Translations under genes and position numbers: made by a program
Shown here: in pieces, positions 16,433 to 23,720 of the stretch
Numbering within the stretch: the stretch's first letter is position 1
Layout of the letters: each line of letters opens with the position of its first letter
The notes under the pieces: model-generated
Seen by the model: the letters and a program-made list of their open reading frames with translations, nothing else
The model's database searches: none
Told to the model about the DNA's origin: nothing
Assembly: GCA_030813035.1 (NCBI GenBank)
Contig: JAUSTV010000002.1
Source: Bacillus_BA fengqiuensis
GTDB lineage: Bacteria > Bacillota > Bacilli > Bacillales > Bacillaceae_H
DNA length: 64,000 nucleotides
Strand: one strand, 5' to 3'

Positions 16433-16459
16433 AAAAGCAGGATATAATCCTGCTTTTTT
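16431..16459 (+). terminator. Terminator of the DUF3055-like gene
   Basis: AAAAAAGCAGGA opposite TCCTGCTTTTTT with a five-base loop, directly after the stop codon. Confidence 0.9.
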
Positions 16460-16557
16460 AGTTGGCCAGATTTTATGTATAAAAGCACTATCTGGCAAGT
16501 GAAATGTTATTTATATTCCTTCTATATTATCATCAAATCGGAAATTTTATTTTTAAA

Positions 16558-16606
16558 TGTGACATACTAATTGTGTGTTGACAAATCAATTGTGACATAT
16601 TATTAT
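16558..16606 (+). promoter_or_regulatory. SR1 promoter with two CcpN-type operators
   Basis: TTGACA (16578-16583) and TATTAT (16601-16606) with 17-base spacing form a near-consensus sigma-A promoter. TGTGACATACT (16558-16568) and TGTGACATATT (16591-16601) both match the published CcpN operator consensus TRTGHYATAYW; one lies upstream of the -35 and the other between -35 and -10. In B. subtilis CcpN represses sr1 under glycolytic conditions; the arrangement here predicts the same. Confidence 0.75.
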
Positions 16607-16689
16607 AATAATAGATAGACAATTAAACGCTTACATTTTGAGGGGAAATCAATTTATATTATTAAACTCAAACAAAGGGGAGTTTATAG

Positions 16690-16812
16690 ATGGGTACTAT
16701 CGTATGTCAAACTTGCAATAACACAATTGATTATTTTGAAGATGAAAAAGTAACGACATTATACGGTCAATGCAATTGTTCAGATTGCGAACATACTGAA
16801 AGTTTAGATTAA
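16690..16812 (+). CDS. GapA-binding peptide SR1P
   Basis: A 40-residue peptide, MGTIVCQTCNNTIDYFEDEK followed by VTTLYGQCNCSDCEHTESLD. The MGTIVCQ start, FEDEKVTTLYG core and Cys pairs match the SR1P family; in B. subtilis SR1P binds glyceraldehyde-3-phosphate dehydrogenase GapA and promotes its interaction with RNase J1, whose gene is also in this window. AAAGGGGAG precedes the ATG. The paired CxxC/CxC cysteines suggest a bound metal, but this is inference. Confidence 0.9.
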   Translation: MGTIVCQTCNNTIDYFEDEKVTTLYGQCNCSDCEHTESLD

Positions 16813-16839
16813 TGTAAGATGATGATAAGGGGATAAATG

Positions 16840-16874
16840 ATCCATTCTCGGCTAGTGTGAGAATGGATTTTTTT
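16840..16874 (+). terminator. SR1 terminator
   Basis: ATCCATTCTC opposite GAGAATGGAT, nine-base loop, then TTTTTT. It abuts the speA terminator. Confidence 0.92.
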
Positions 16875-16919
16875 CATGAAAAGAAACCCCAAGGCTAAGC
16901 CTAGGGGTTTCTTTTCATG
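16875..16919 (-). terminator. speA terminator
   Basis: CATGAAAAGAAACCCC with a perfect complement at 16904-16919; the loop itself contains AGGCT/AGCCT. On the minus strand the stem ends in A/T-rich sequence, and it follows speA. Confidence 0.85.
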
Positions 16920-16935
16920 AAAAAATGCGCATTAA

Positions 16936-18411
16936 TCATTTGATTGCACGGTGCTCTTTAATCACCCGCAATGTTTTTAGTTCATAATCTTCAGCACCTT
17001 GCACAGGAAGGCCCGCTTCTGAATTCATTTTAATATATTTCAAATTATCTTCTGTGATAATTTCACCGGGAATGAAAATAGGAATACCTGGTGGGTACAC
17101 CATGAGGAACTCAGCGATAATGCGGCCAGCGGATTCCTCAAATAGTACAACTTCTGTTTCTGCATAAAAGGCGTCTCTTGGTGTAAGAGCCAAAACAGGG
17201 ATATCCGGTAATAATACAGCAGGATTTGCGATATTTTCTGATTGATGGCTGTACTCATTGGATAGTTCTTGAAGGGCATCAACAAGCTTTTGCAAATCAT
17301 CTTTTGTATCCCCGGGAGTTATAATACAAAGAATGTTATAAAGGTCAGACATTTCCACTTCGATATTAAACTTTTCACGAAGCCATTTCTCTACATCGTA
17401 ACCTGTAATCCCTAAATCTTTTACTGAAACGATCAGCTTTGTCGGATCCATATCATATGTGGCAGCAGTACCTAAAATTTCACGCCCTACGCATCGGAGG
17501 TTCTTAATTTCATTAATTTGGTCCCGAGTTTTTTCCGCAAGATGAATCGTTTTTTCGATCAACTCTTTTCCCTCTATAGCTAAACGCTTGCGGGCCGCAT
17601 CTAAGGAAGCAAGCAATAAATAAGAGGTGGAGGTTGTCGTCAGCATGCTTAAAATCGTCTGGACACGTTTAGGTGACACAAGCCCCTCACGTACATTCAA
17701 AATCGAACTTTGTGTCATGGACCCGCCAAGCTTATGAACACTTGTCGCAGCCATATCAGCCCCTGCCTGCATGGCAGAAAGAGGAAGATCTTCATGGAAA
17801 TGAATATGGACGCCGTGTGCTTCATCGACAAGAACAGGAATGTCGTGGGAATGAGCAATTTCCACAATTTTTCTTAAGTCCCCGGCAATTCCGAAATAAG
17901 TTGGATTAATCACTAAAACGGCTTTCGCTTCAGGATGCTGTTCAAGTGCTTTTTCGACGGATTCGGGTGTAATCCCATGTGAAATACCAAGAACCGGATC
18001 GATTTCCGGATGAATGAATACAGGTGTGGCACCTGAAAATACGATAGCGCTCATAACGGATTTATGAACGTTGCGCGGAACCAAGATTTTATCCCCAGGC
18101 CCGCATACAGACATGACCATTGTCATAATGGCGCCGCTTGTACCTTGAACAGAGAAAAAGGTATGATCCGCCCCGAATGCTTCTGCGGCTAAATCCTGGG
18201 CTTTTTTGATCATCCCTTTTGGCTGATGTAAATCATCTAATGGGCCAATATTAATTAAATCTATCGAAAGGGCATTGTCGCCAACGAATGCTCGGAATTC
18301 AGGATCCATTCCATTTCCTTTTTTGTGTCCCGGAATATGGAATTGGGTAGGATTTTTCTTGGCATGCTCAACAAGCCCAGTAAATAACGGAGTTTCAAAT
18401 TGTGAAGACAA
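16936..18411 (-). CDS. speA: Arginine decarboxylase, biosynthetic
   Basis: PLP-dependent decarboxylase of the Orn/Lys/Arg group-III fold, converting arginine to agmatine for polyamine synthesis. FHIPGHKKG lies at the N-terminus, the PLP-binding lysine in SVHKLGGSMTQ near residue 227, the cofactor Asp in DEAHGVH near 195, and the C-terminal domain carries YPPGIPIFIPGE near 445. The 491-residue length fits the Bacillus SpeA/YaaO-type short enzymes; position next to SR1 and pdh supports speA. Family members also include lysine decarboxylases, so substrate is inferred. The start has AGGTGG upstream. Confidence 0.9.
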   Translation of the reverse strand: MSSQFETPLFTGLVEHAKKNPTQFHIPGHKKGNGMDPEFRAFVGDNALSIDLINIGPLDDLHQPKGMIKKAQDLAAEAFGADHTFFSVQGTSGAIMTMVMSVCGPGDKILVPRNVHKSVMSAIVFSGATPVFIHPEIDPVLGISHGITPESVEKALEQHPEAKAVLVINPTYFGIAGDLRKIVEIAHSHDIPVLVDEAHGVHIHFHEDLPLSAMQAGADMAATSVHKLGGSMTQSSILNVREGLVSPKRVQTILSMLTTTSTSYLLLASLDAARKRLAIEGKELIEKTIHLAEKTRDQINEIKNLRCVGREILGTAATYDMDPTKLIVSVKDLGITGYDVEKWLREKFNIEVEMSDLYNILCIITPGDTKDDLQKLVDALQELSNEYSHQSENIANPAVLLPDIPVLALTPRDAFYAETEVVLFEESAGRIIAEFLMVYPPGIPIFIPGEIITEDNLKYIKMNSEAGLPVQGAEDYELKTLRVIKEHRAIK

Positions 18412-18443
18412 CTTTGCTATCCACCTCTTTATCTATTTTATAT

Positions 18444-18478
18444 TTTTATCCCGCTCGAACGGGCAATAAGATTCCCTG
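18444..18478 (+). repeat. Dispersed intergenic repeat, copy E (5' fragment)
   Basis: TTTTATCCCGCTCGAACGGG plus CAATAAGATTCCC matches the 5' end of the 4204-4359 element. It lies in the region just upstream of speA. Confidence 0.5.
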
Positions 18479-18875
18479 GCATGAAGGTTCACTTTATCAT
18501 TTACATTGATATCCCTTTATTAAAAATGGAAACACCCGCTTATTCTAATGGATGATATACCCCGATGAAATCCACTTCTTTAGTCTTTGACTGAATGAAT
18601 TGGATATTCTCGCAAGGCGTTGCATTTTTAATTCTTTATATTGGTGAACAGGATGTTCTGGTAAAGACGTTGAATGTTTAGTCTTTATCCGTTGATAAAC
18701 AAAAGAATTATAGCATCTATTGGAAACTTTGCAAAGGAATTTTTATGATTAAGCTTCCTTTTAGGCTCTTAATCACTGCTTATCCTGGTATCAAAACAGA
18801 AAAACATAAATTGTATAAAAGAAGAGGGGGATTGAAAATCGACGGGCATTCGTATATTTATCCCCATACTTTCAC
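18479..18875. other. Intergenic region with degenerate hairpin module
   Basis: No convincing gene. It contains one degenerate copy of the GAACAGGATGTTC hairpin module (18646-18690), described with the module at 51271. The rest is AT-rich with no clear features. Confidence 0.5.
18646..18690 (+). repeat. GAACAGGATGTTC hairpin module, degenerate copy
   Basis: GAACAGGATGTTC (18646-18658) is followed by a 9-bp stem GGTAAAGAC (18660-18668) opposite GTCTTTATC, enclosing GTTG and TTTAG. The inner hairpin found in the copies at 51271 and 51421 is missing. Confidence 0.6.
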
Positions 18876-19094
18876 TTTATCCCTCATTAACGGGCAGTAA
18901 GACCCCCACTTTAAAACTTGGCATAATCACGGAAGTTTAAGTAGGGGATAACTGCCCATAAAAGCCCGATTAAAGGAACACAGACTAATATCGCCGCGTC
19001 CTGCGGCAACGTCTGTGTGACCCGCATCGTGCGGGCCTAACTAACCATCAGTGGGGGATGAAGGAAAACCCCCACCGATGGAAGTTTCCTTTAT
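18876..19094 (+). repeat. Dispersed intergenic repeat, copy C with insertion
   Basis: Same element as 4204-4359, near full length, but with about 65 extra bases between AGCCCGAT and TAACTAACC. The extra part forms its own hairpins: ACACAGAC (18978-18985) with GTCTGTGT (19011-19018) enclosing GCCGC/GCGGC, then CCCGCA/TGCGGG (19021-19035). Confidence 0.8.
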
Positions 19095-19152
19095 TGGAAG
19101 AAGGAATTGAACAGAGGAAACGAGAAAGGTTTTAAAAAAGGGGAAATGAAAA

Positions 19153-20112
19153 ATGAAGTGGAAAACAAGAATTACCGAAATGCTTCGAATTGAATATCCA
19201 ATTATTCAAGGAGGGTTGGCCTATTTAGCTTATGCAGAATTAGCGGCCGCCGTGTCCAATGCCGGGGGATTAGGGCAAATTACAGCGATGTCATTGGAAA
19301 CACCGGAACAACTTCGCCAAGAAATCCACAGTGTTCGTCAAAAAACGTCTAAGCCATTTGGGGTGAATTTCGCTATCGGCCAGCACAATCGTTCATTTTC
19401 TCGAATGTTGGATGTGGCCATTGAAGAAAAGGTCCCGGTTGTATCCGTGACCGGGGGGAATCCAGCACCGTTTTTTGAGCAGTTAAAGGGAACAGAAATG
19501 AAGAAACTGGTCCTAGTTGCAGCCAAAAGACAAGCAGAAAAGGCTGAAGAGCTTGGAGCGGATGCGGTTCTCGTTGTCGGCCAGGAAGGTGGAGGACATC
19601 TCGGCCGCCATGATACAGGCACGTTTGTGCTAGTCCCCCAAGTCGTTGATGCAGTATCCATCCCTGTTGTGGCATCCGGAGGGATTGGCGATGGCCGGGG
19701 AATCATGGCGGCTTTGAGCCTTGGAGCAGAGGGGGTTGAGATGGGGACGAGATTTATTGCCACAAAAGAATGCGTTGACGCCCATGAGCTTTATAAGCAA
19801 GCACTTGTCAATGGATCTGAATATGATACAGTAGTGATTAAGCGGACGCTTGGTGCACCAGGTAGAGCCATTGCCAATTCATGGACAGAGCGCATCCTTC
19901 AATTAGAGAAGCAACAAGCCGGTTACGATGGCCTGAAACCGTATATAAACGGTTCTGCCAATAAACGCTATATTTATGAAGGCAAAGAAAACGAAGGGTT
20001 TGCATGGGCAGGACAAGTAATGGGGATGATTCATGATGTCCCTTGCGTTGATGAACTCATCAAACGGATGGTGAAGGAAGCCGAAACCATTCGACTGCAA
20101 TGGCAGGTGTAA
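19153..20112 (+). CDS. Nitronate monooxygenase family flavoenzyme
   Basis: FMN-dependent TIM-barrel enzyme of the 2-nitropropane dioxygenase/nitronate monooxygenase family. IEYPIIQGGLAYLAY at the N-terminus and the FMN phosphate-binding segment SIPVVASGGIGDGRGIMAALSLGAEGVEMGTRF (about 172-205) are diagnostic; QEGGGHLGRH near 143-152 holds the active-site His region. Related enzymes detoxify nitronates, and FabK-like enoyl-ACP reductases share the fold, but GGHLGRH without FabK context favours nitronate monooxygenase. AAAAGGGGAAATGAAAA precedes the ATG. yktA follows within 43 bases and may be co-transcribed. Confidence 0.85.
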   Translation: MKWKTRITEMLRIEYPIIQGGLAYLAYAELAAAVSNAGGLGQITAMSLETPEQLRQEIHSVRQKTSKPFGVNFAIGQHNRSFSRMLDVAIEEKVPVVSVTGGNPAPFFEQLKGTEMKKLVLVAAKRQAEKAEELGADAVLVVGQEGGGHLGRHDTGTFVLVPQVVDAVSIPVVASGGIGDGRGIMAALSLGAEGVEMGTRFIATKECVDAHELYKQALVNGSEYDTVVIKRTLGAPGRAIANSWTERILQLEKQQAGYDGLKPYINGSANKRYIYEGKENEGFAWAGQVMGMIHDVPCVDELIKRMVKEAETIRLQWQV

Positions 20113-20154
20113 CAGTGGTTGCGTGATACATATAAAGAAGGTGGAGAAATCAAC

Positions 20155-20424
20155 ATGGAATATCAATATCCGATTTCCCTTGATTGGAACACAGAGGAAA
20201 TCATCGATGTCATCAAATTTTTCGAAACGGTTGAACAAGCTTATGAAAAAGGGATCGAACGTGATGAATTAATGGTGTCGTATCGCCGTTTTAAAGAAAT
20301 TGTCCCAAGCAAATCAGAGGAGAAAAAAATCGGTCATGAGTTTGAAGAGATAAGCGGTTATTCCATATACGGTGCGATAAAAAATGCGAAAGATTCTTCG
20401 CCTGGCGCTATTATTAAAATGTAG
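20155..20424 (+). CDS. yktA: UPF0223 family protein YktA
   Basis: An 89-residue acidic, helical protein starting MEYQYPISLDWNTEEIIDVI, with SYRRFKEIVPSKSEEKKI and SGYSIYGAIK in the middle and C-terminal part. These match UPF0223 (B. subtilis YktA), a small Bacilli family of unknown function. The start with AAGGTGGAGAAATCAAC upstream replaces a longer frame that opens 12 codons earlier without a site. Confidence 0.85.
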   Translation: MEYQYPISLDWNTEEIIDVIKFFETVEQAYEKGIERDELMVSYRRFKEIVPSKSEEKKIGHEFEEISGYSIYGAIKNAKDSSPGAIIKM

Positions 20425-20425
20425 A

Positions 20426-20481
20426 AGGGTGGCTCAAGAGGGATGTTTTTCCCTTTTGAGCCGCCCTCTTGTCTTTTTTTT
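20426..20481. terminator. Terminator after yktA
   Basis: A 17-bp stem AGGGTGGCTCAAGAGGG opposite CCCTTTTGAGCCGCCCT, with a T-run slightly downstream; it can also serve the convergent yktB. The proximal-hairpin style (TGGCTCAA) is like that of cassettes T1-T4, but there is no distal hairpin. Confidence 0.8.
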
Positions 20482-20533
20482 ATAGTCCGGTATCATACAA
20501 ACGGGATTCCAGAATAAACTAAATATACACTAT

Positions 20534-21175
20534 TTAAATCTTTTTAGATGTTTCTTGGGAAAGTTTGTATAGCGGCAATACCGTATTAAACGTGTCGTCA
20601 ATTGCAGCCAACCATTCTTCCCCGCTCATGGAGATCGCTTTTTCTGCTGGTATATTCATTCCGCATAAAATCTCTGCTTTTTTGATGGTGTGCAAGCGCG
20701 CAAAGAGCTCTTGCAAATCCTCTGTTTTCAAATTGCCCATTGGTACAGCTTCCGGTTGTGTATGATCTTTGGACCAGACAAAATGAGAAGGAATAACCCG
20801 TTTCACTTCTTGTACATGGTTTAAAAGGGTGTGGCCGAACGATTCTTTAATAGGCGATTCATAAATGACGGCAAACCAGATAAAAACATGTGTCTGCCAT
20901 AAACCGATTTGAAAGTGCGGCAACATTTTATATCCTCTTTTATTAGAAGCAAACGCGACCCATGTATCTTTTGGCGGGTTTTTCGTACGGCGCGCATGTT
21001 TAGCGACATGGTAAAACATTTCATCTCCTGTAAGCGCCGAAAGAGTAGGTGCAAAATGCTGACCTAACAGTTCAAGTTTTGGACGAATCAATGTTTTGAT
21101 TCCTTCCATGCGGGCGTCTAATCCCTCGATGTCAAATACGTTAAAATCTTCTTGTGAAAATCCTGTAAATTGCAT
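20534..21175 (-). CDS. yktB: UPF0637 (DUF1054) family protein YktB
   Basis: A 213-residue soluble protein starting MQFTGFSQEDFNVFDIEGLD, with GDEMFYHVAKHARRTKNPPK, FASNKRGYKMLPHFQIGLWQ and MGNLKTEDLQELFARL. It is a clear relative of B. subtilis YktB (DUF1054, structure known, function unknown). The ATG with AGTGGAGGAAAC upstream was chosen over a frame that opens 17 codons earlier. The yktA-yktB convergent pair is conserved. Confidence 0.88.
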   Translation of the reverse strand: MQFTGFSQEDFNVFDIEGLDARMEGIKTLIRPKLELLGQHFAPTLSALTGDEMFYHVAKHARRTKNPPKDTWVAFASNKRGYKMLPHFQIGLWQTHVFIWFAVIYESPIKESFGHTLLNHVQEVKRVIPSHFVWSKDHTQPEAVPMGNLKTEDLQELFARLHTIKKAEILCGMNIPAEKAISMSGEEWLAAIDDTFNTVLPLYKLSQETSKKI

Positions 21176-21345
21176 ATGTTTCCTCCACTTTAAAATAAGT
21201 ATAATCACTAAATGTATGATAAGCATAACAGTCGGAAATTTGTCAAATCAAAGAGCAGGTTCCTTGTCGGAAGTTTCGAGGTACAGAACGTGAGCGACCT
21301 AGAGTGCCAACATGTTTCAAAGTTGAACAGTCACCTTCCCTTAAA

Positions 21346-21399
21346 GCGCATGGATGTGCACATGAAGCCGTAGCGATTGGCGTCGTGCTCTTAGGCTTC
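21346..21399 (+). repeat. Hairpin module, copy near yktB
   Basis: CTTAAAGCGCATGGATGTGC, then outer stem GAAGCC (21364-21369) with GGCTTC (21394-21399) enclosing GTAG and CTCTTAG. It is homologous to the copy at 51406-51463 but with different stem bases. It lies in the 360-bp region between yktB and ykzI; the rest of that region shows nothing else. Confidence 0.6.
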
Positions 21400-21536
21400 G
21401 TTCCAATTTAAATAGGTAAACACACAATTTTGTTACATGTATGATGTGATTATCATAGAATATATCAACGGAAAATATCTGAAAATTTAGTCTTTTGTAA
21501 GGGTTGTTAAGCGGAAATTGAGAGGAGGGCTATTTT

Positions 21537-21731
21537 ATGAAACAGGTAGTGAACATGTATAAGAAATTGGACGGTCAAAAAAGGCTTGCGGTCATTCGAT
21601 TGGAAATGGATTATGAGCTTGCAACTTTATATGAGGCAATGGTAGAGAACAACGAAAAGCAAAAAAACGAGTGCAAGCAAAAGCTTGAGAGGCTCCGCCA
21701 AGAAATGCTGAAACTCCAAAGCGGGAAATAG
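21537..21731 (+). CDS. ykzI: Small coiled-coil protein (YkzI-like)
   Basis: A 64-residue, highly charged protein, largely one or two helices (LDGQKRLAVIRLEMDYELAT then NEKQKNECKQKLERLRQEML), probably coiled coil. Its position between yktB and the inositol monophosphatase gene is that of ykzI in B. subtilis, and the size agrees. The function is unknown. AGAGGAGGGC precedes the ATG. Confidence 0.75.
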   Translation: MKQVVNMYKKLDGQKRLAVIRLEMDYELATLYEAMVENNEKQKNECKQKLERLRQEMLKLQSGK

Positions 21732-21760
21732 GATGACATCGTTTGTAGGTATGAGATGCC

Positions 21761-21788
21761 GCGAACCTTGAACAAGGGTTCGTTTTTT
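21761..21788 (+). terminator. ykzI terminator
   Basis: CGAACCTT opposite AAGGGTTCG with a short loop and TTTTTT. Confidence 0.85.
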
Positions 21789-21875
21789 CTGTGAGTGTGA
21801 ATACTTGATTTACCGGTTATGTTTTTTTAAGCTTAGTTTACATACATAATTTGAACCTGAAAGGGGTTTAGGACA

Positions 21876-22676
21876 ATGAAACATAATTGGGAGCAAATTG
21901 ATACATATGCAAAACAATGGGTGAAGGAAGCAGGGGCTCTTATTAAGAAGTCATTTAGTAAAGAACTTCTCATCCAATCCAAATCCAACCCCAACGATTT
22001 GGTAACAAATATGGACCAAGAAGTGGAGCAGTTTCTCATTGATAAAATCCGCCTTACTTTTCCGTCTCATCATATTTTGGGGGAGGAAGGATTCGGAGAA
22101 GAACTTGAATCAGATGAGGGGATAATTTGGGTCATCGATCCAATCGATGGTACGATGAATTTTGTTCATCAACAGCGCAACTTTGCCATCTCTATTGGGA
22201 TTTACGAAAACGGGGTGGGACAGGTCGGATTGATTTATGATGTCGTACATGACGAGCTGTATCACGCTTTTAAAGGGAAGGGAGCTTTCATGAATGATAT
22301 TGAATTGCCTAAGCTTGATGCAGTAGAGGTGAAAGAAGCGGTCATCGGTCTTAATTCTACATGGGTTACTCCAAATAAGCGCATCGACCGTGAAGTGTTA
22401 ACGCCCCTTGTTCGTCATGTTCGCGGGACACGCTCCTATGGTTCGGCTGCCATTGAAATGGCTTATGTAGCATCCGGACGCATTGATGCTTATATTACAC
22501 TGCGTTTGGCACCATGGGATTTTGCAGGCGGAAAAATCCTTGTGGAAGAAGTAGGGGGAACGGCTACCACACTGGAAGGAGAACCGTTAAGTATTCTGAA
22601 AAAAAGCAGTGTGCTAATCGCAAAGCCTGGTCTGCATGCAAGCATTTTAAACGACTATGTAAAACGTGAGCAATAA
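21876..22676 (+). CDS. suhB: Inositol monophosphatase family phosphatase
   Basis: Mg2+-dependent, Li+-sensitive-type phosphatase (B. subtilis YktC/SuhB). Metal-binding motifs are all present: EEGFGEE (residues about 69-75), DPIDGTMNFVH (89-99) and the C-terminal WDFAGGKILVEEVGG (210-225). It hydrolyses inositol monophosphate and possibly other small phosphate esters such as NADP(H) or fructose-1,6-bisphosphate. GAAAGGGGTTTAGGACA precedes the ATG. The following GNAT gene begins two bases after the stop, so the two are likely translationally coupled. Confidence 0.93.
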   Translation: MKHNWEQIDTYAKQWVKEAGALIKKSFSKELLIQSKSNPNDLVTNMDQEVEQFLIDKIRLTFPSHHILGEEGFGEELESDEGIIWVIDPIDGTMNFVHQQRNFAISIGIYENGVGQVGLIYDVVHDELYHAFKGKGAFMNDIELPKLDAVEVKEAVIGLNSTWVTPNKRIDREVLTPLVRHVRGTRSYGSAAIEMAYVASGRIDAYITLRLAPWDFAGGKILVEEVGGTATTLEGEPLSILKKSSVLIAKPGLHASILNDYVKREQ

Positions 22677-22678
22677 CC

Positions 22679-23134
22679 ATGCTTTCTTTCAAGCTTTATG
22701 AAAAAGATGATCAGCCGTTTTTTGAAAAGCTTATTCAAGATAGCATTGCCTGGCAAGAGGAAGAATGTTCAGTTTCAGATTTGGCATCATATATGCAGAA
22801 ATACGAGATGATGAATGGCCAATGGACACTTTGGTCTAAAATTGGGAAGCCGCTTGGGATAGCATTTACGGTTGATTGGGCCCCTTCAAATGAAAAGCCT
22901 TGGATTGGTACCATTTTAGTGGATGGACAAGCGCGAAAAAAAGGATACGGAAAACAGATTGTGGACGAAATTGCCGAGCGGTACAAAAAGGAAGGCCATG
23001 ATGTTTTATTTGCCGCCGTTCCGCTGCAACGGATAGAGTGGATGAAATTTTTGGCCATGTGCGGGTTTGAACAATTTAAGGTGGAAGAAAATGAACGAAA
23101 TCAGCCGTATATGGTGATGACAAGACCCCTTTGA
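22679..23134 (+). CDS. GNAT-family N-acetyltransferase
   Basis: A 151-residue single-domain acetyltransferase. The acetyl-CoA-binding motif A is seen as GTILVDGQARKKGYGKQIVDEI (R/QxxGxG/A form, about 78-100), followed by AVPLQRIEWMKFLAMCGFEQF in the C-terminal part. The substrate is unknown. It starts two bases after suhB with a site (GTGAG) inside the end of that gene. Confidence 0.82.
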   Translation: MLSFKLYEKDDQPFFEKLIQDSIAWQEEECSVSDLASYMQKYEMMNGQWTLWSKIGKPLGIAFTVDWAPSNEKPWIGTILVDGQARKKGYGKQIVDEIAERYKKEGHDVLFAAVPLQRIEWMKFLAMCGFEQFKVEENERNQPYMVMTRPL

Positions 23135-23315
23135 TGATAATGAATGCGGTCGTGAACCCCTTAGAGAGACTTCAAAACAGCAGTCTCCCTCCCCATTGGT
23201 GAGGGACAAGATAGTTGAAAAGTTTTTTAAATGGAACATGGAGGTTAATCTCTTCTGTGACATCATAAAAGGCTGTCCTATAAGTCTCCAATTATCACAA
23301 AAACTCATTTTTACT

Positions 23316-23421
23316 GAAAGGATCCGTCACAACATTCCTTGGCCTTACTGGATTTTCATGACGGGTCCTTTCAAGAGGATGGATCGAAAGGTATGCATTA
23401 CATACCTTTCGATCCATCCTC
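23316..23421 (-). terminator. Two-hairpin terminator cassette T3
   Basis: Minus-strand order: a 21-bp perfect proximal stem (GAGGATGGATCGAAAGGTAT plus G) right after the DUF5325-like gene, then a distal stem TGACGGGTCCTTTC/GAAAGGATCCGTCA enclosing TGAAAATCC. It is followed by the same GGCTGTCC(T/C)ATAAGT tail (from 23273) as T2. Confidence 0.75.
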
Positions 23422-23424
23422 TTT

Positions 23425-23610
23425 CTATAATTCTCCCCGCTCACGCATTTTCTTTTTTGTGGAAAATCCCAAACCCATAATGATAAATAAACCGATAATG
23501 GATACAATAATGCCTATGATACTTTTTTCGCCGATAAAGACGCCGACGGCCATAAGACAAGTGGCGGCTAAAATAGAGTAAACAAGAAAAATCCATTTAA
23601 ATTCTTTCAT
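23425..23610 (-). CDS. ylaF: YlaF-like (DUF5325) small membrane protein
   Basis: A 61-residue protein with two transmembrane helices (FKWIFLVYSILAATCLMAVG and SIIGIIVSIIGLFIIMGLGF) and a basic tail (STKKKMRERGEL). The position divergent from typA and the GLGFSTKKKMRE ending match what I recall of B. subtilis YlaF. The ATG has GGGAGGG six bases upstream; a longer open frame upstream is not supported. Confidence 0.7.
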   Translation of the reverse strand: MKEFKWIFLVYSILAATCLMAVGVFIGEKSIIGIIVSIIGLFIIMGLGFSTKKKMRERGEL

Positions 23611-23681
23611 CCATATCCCTCCCTGACAAGCAATACAATAAGTGTACATAAAAGTATTCCGCATTTCTACATGTATTATGA

Positions 23682-23687
23682 TATAAT
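23682..23687 (+). promoter_or_regulatory. Likely -10 element of typA
   Basis: TATAAT preceded by ATTATGA, about 35 bases before the GTG start of typA. The -35 is not clear. Confidence 0.45.
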
Positions 23688-23720
23688 ATCTTAGTTATTA
23701 TGAACATTAGGAGTGAAAAC

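Larger units (their letters stand above)
16613..16874 (+). ncRNA. sr1: SR1-like dual-function small RNA
   Basis: The stretch from the strong promoter to a factor-independent terminator makes a transcript of about 260 bases that encodes the SR1P peptide. In B. subtilis SR1 lies in the same pdhD-speA interval; as an RNA it base-pairs with ahrC mRNA (the arginine catabolic activator), and as a messenger it makes SR1P. The first base of the transcript is inferred from the -10. Whether the antisense function persists cannot be told because ahrC is not in the window. Confidence 0.8.

Noticed and set aside
16613..16874. Reading the SR1 locus as a riboswitch or leader of speA
   Set aside because: speA is on the opposite strand, and the RNA has its own promoter, coding frame and terminator.
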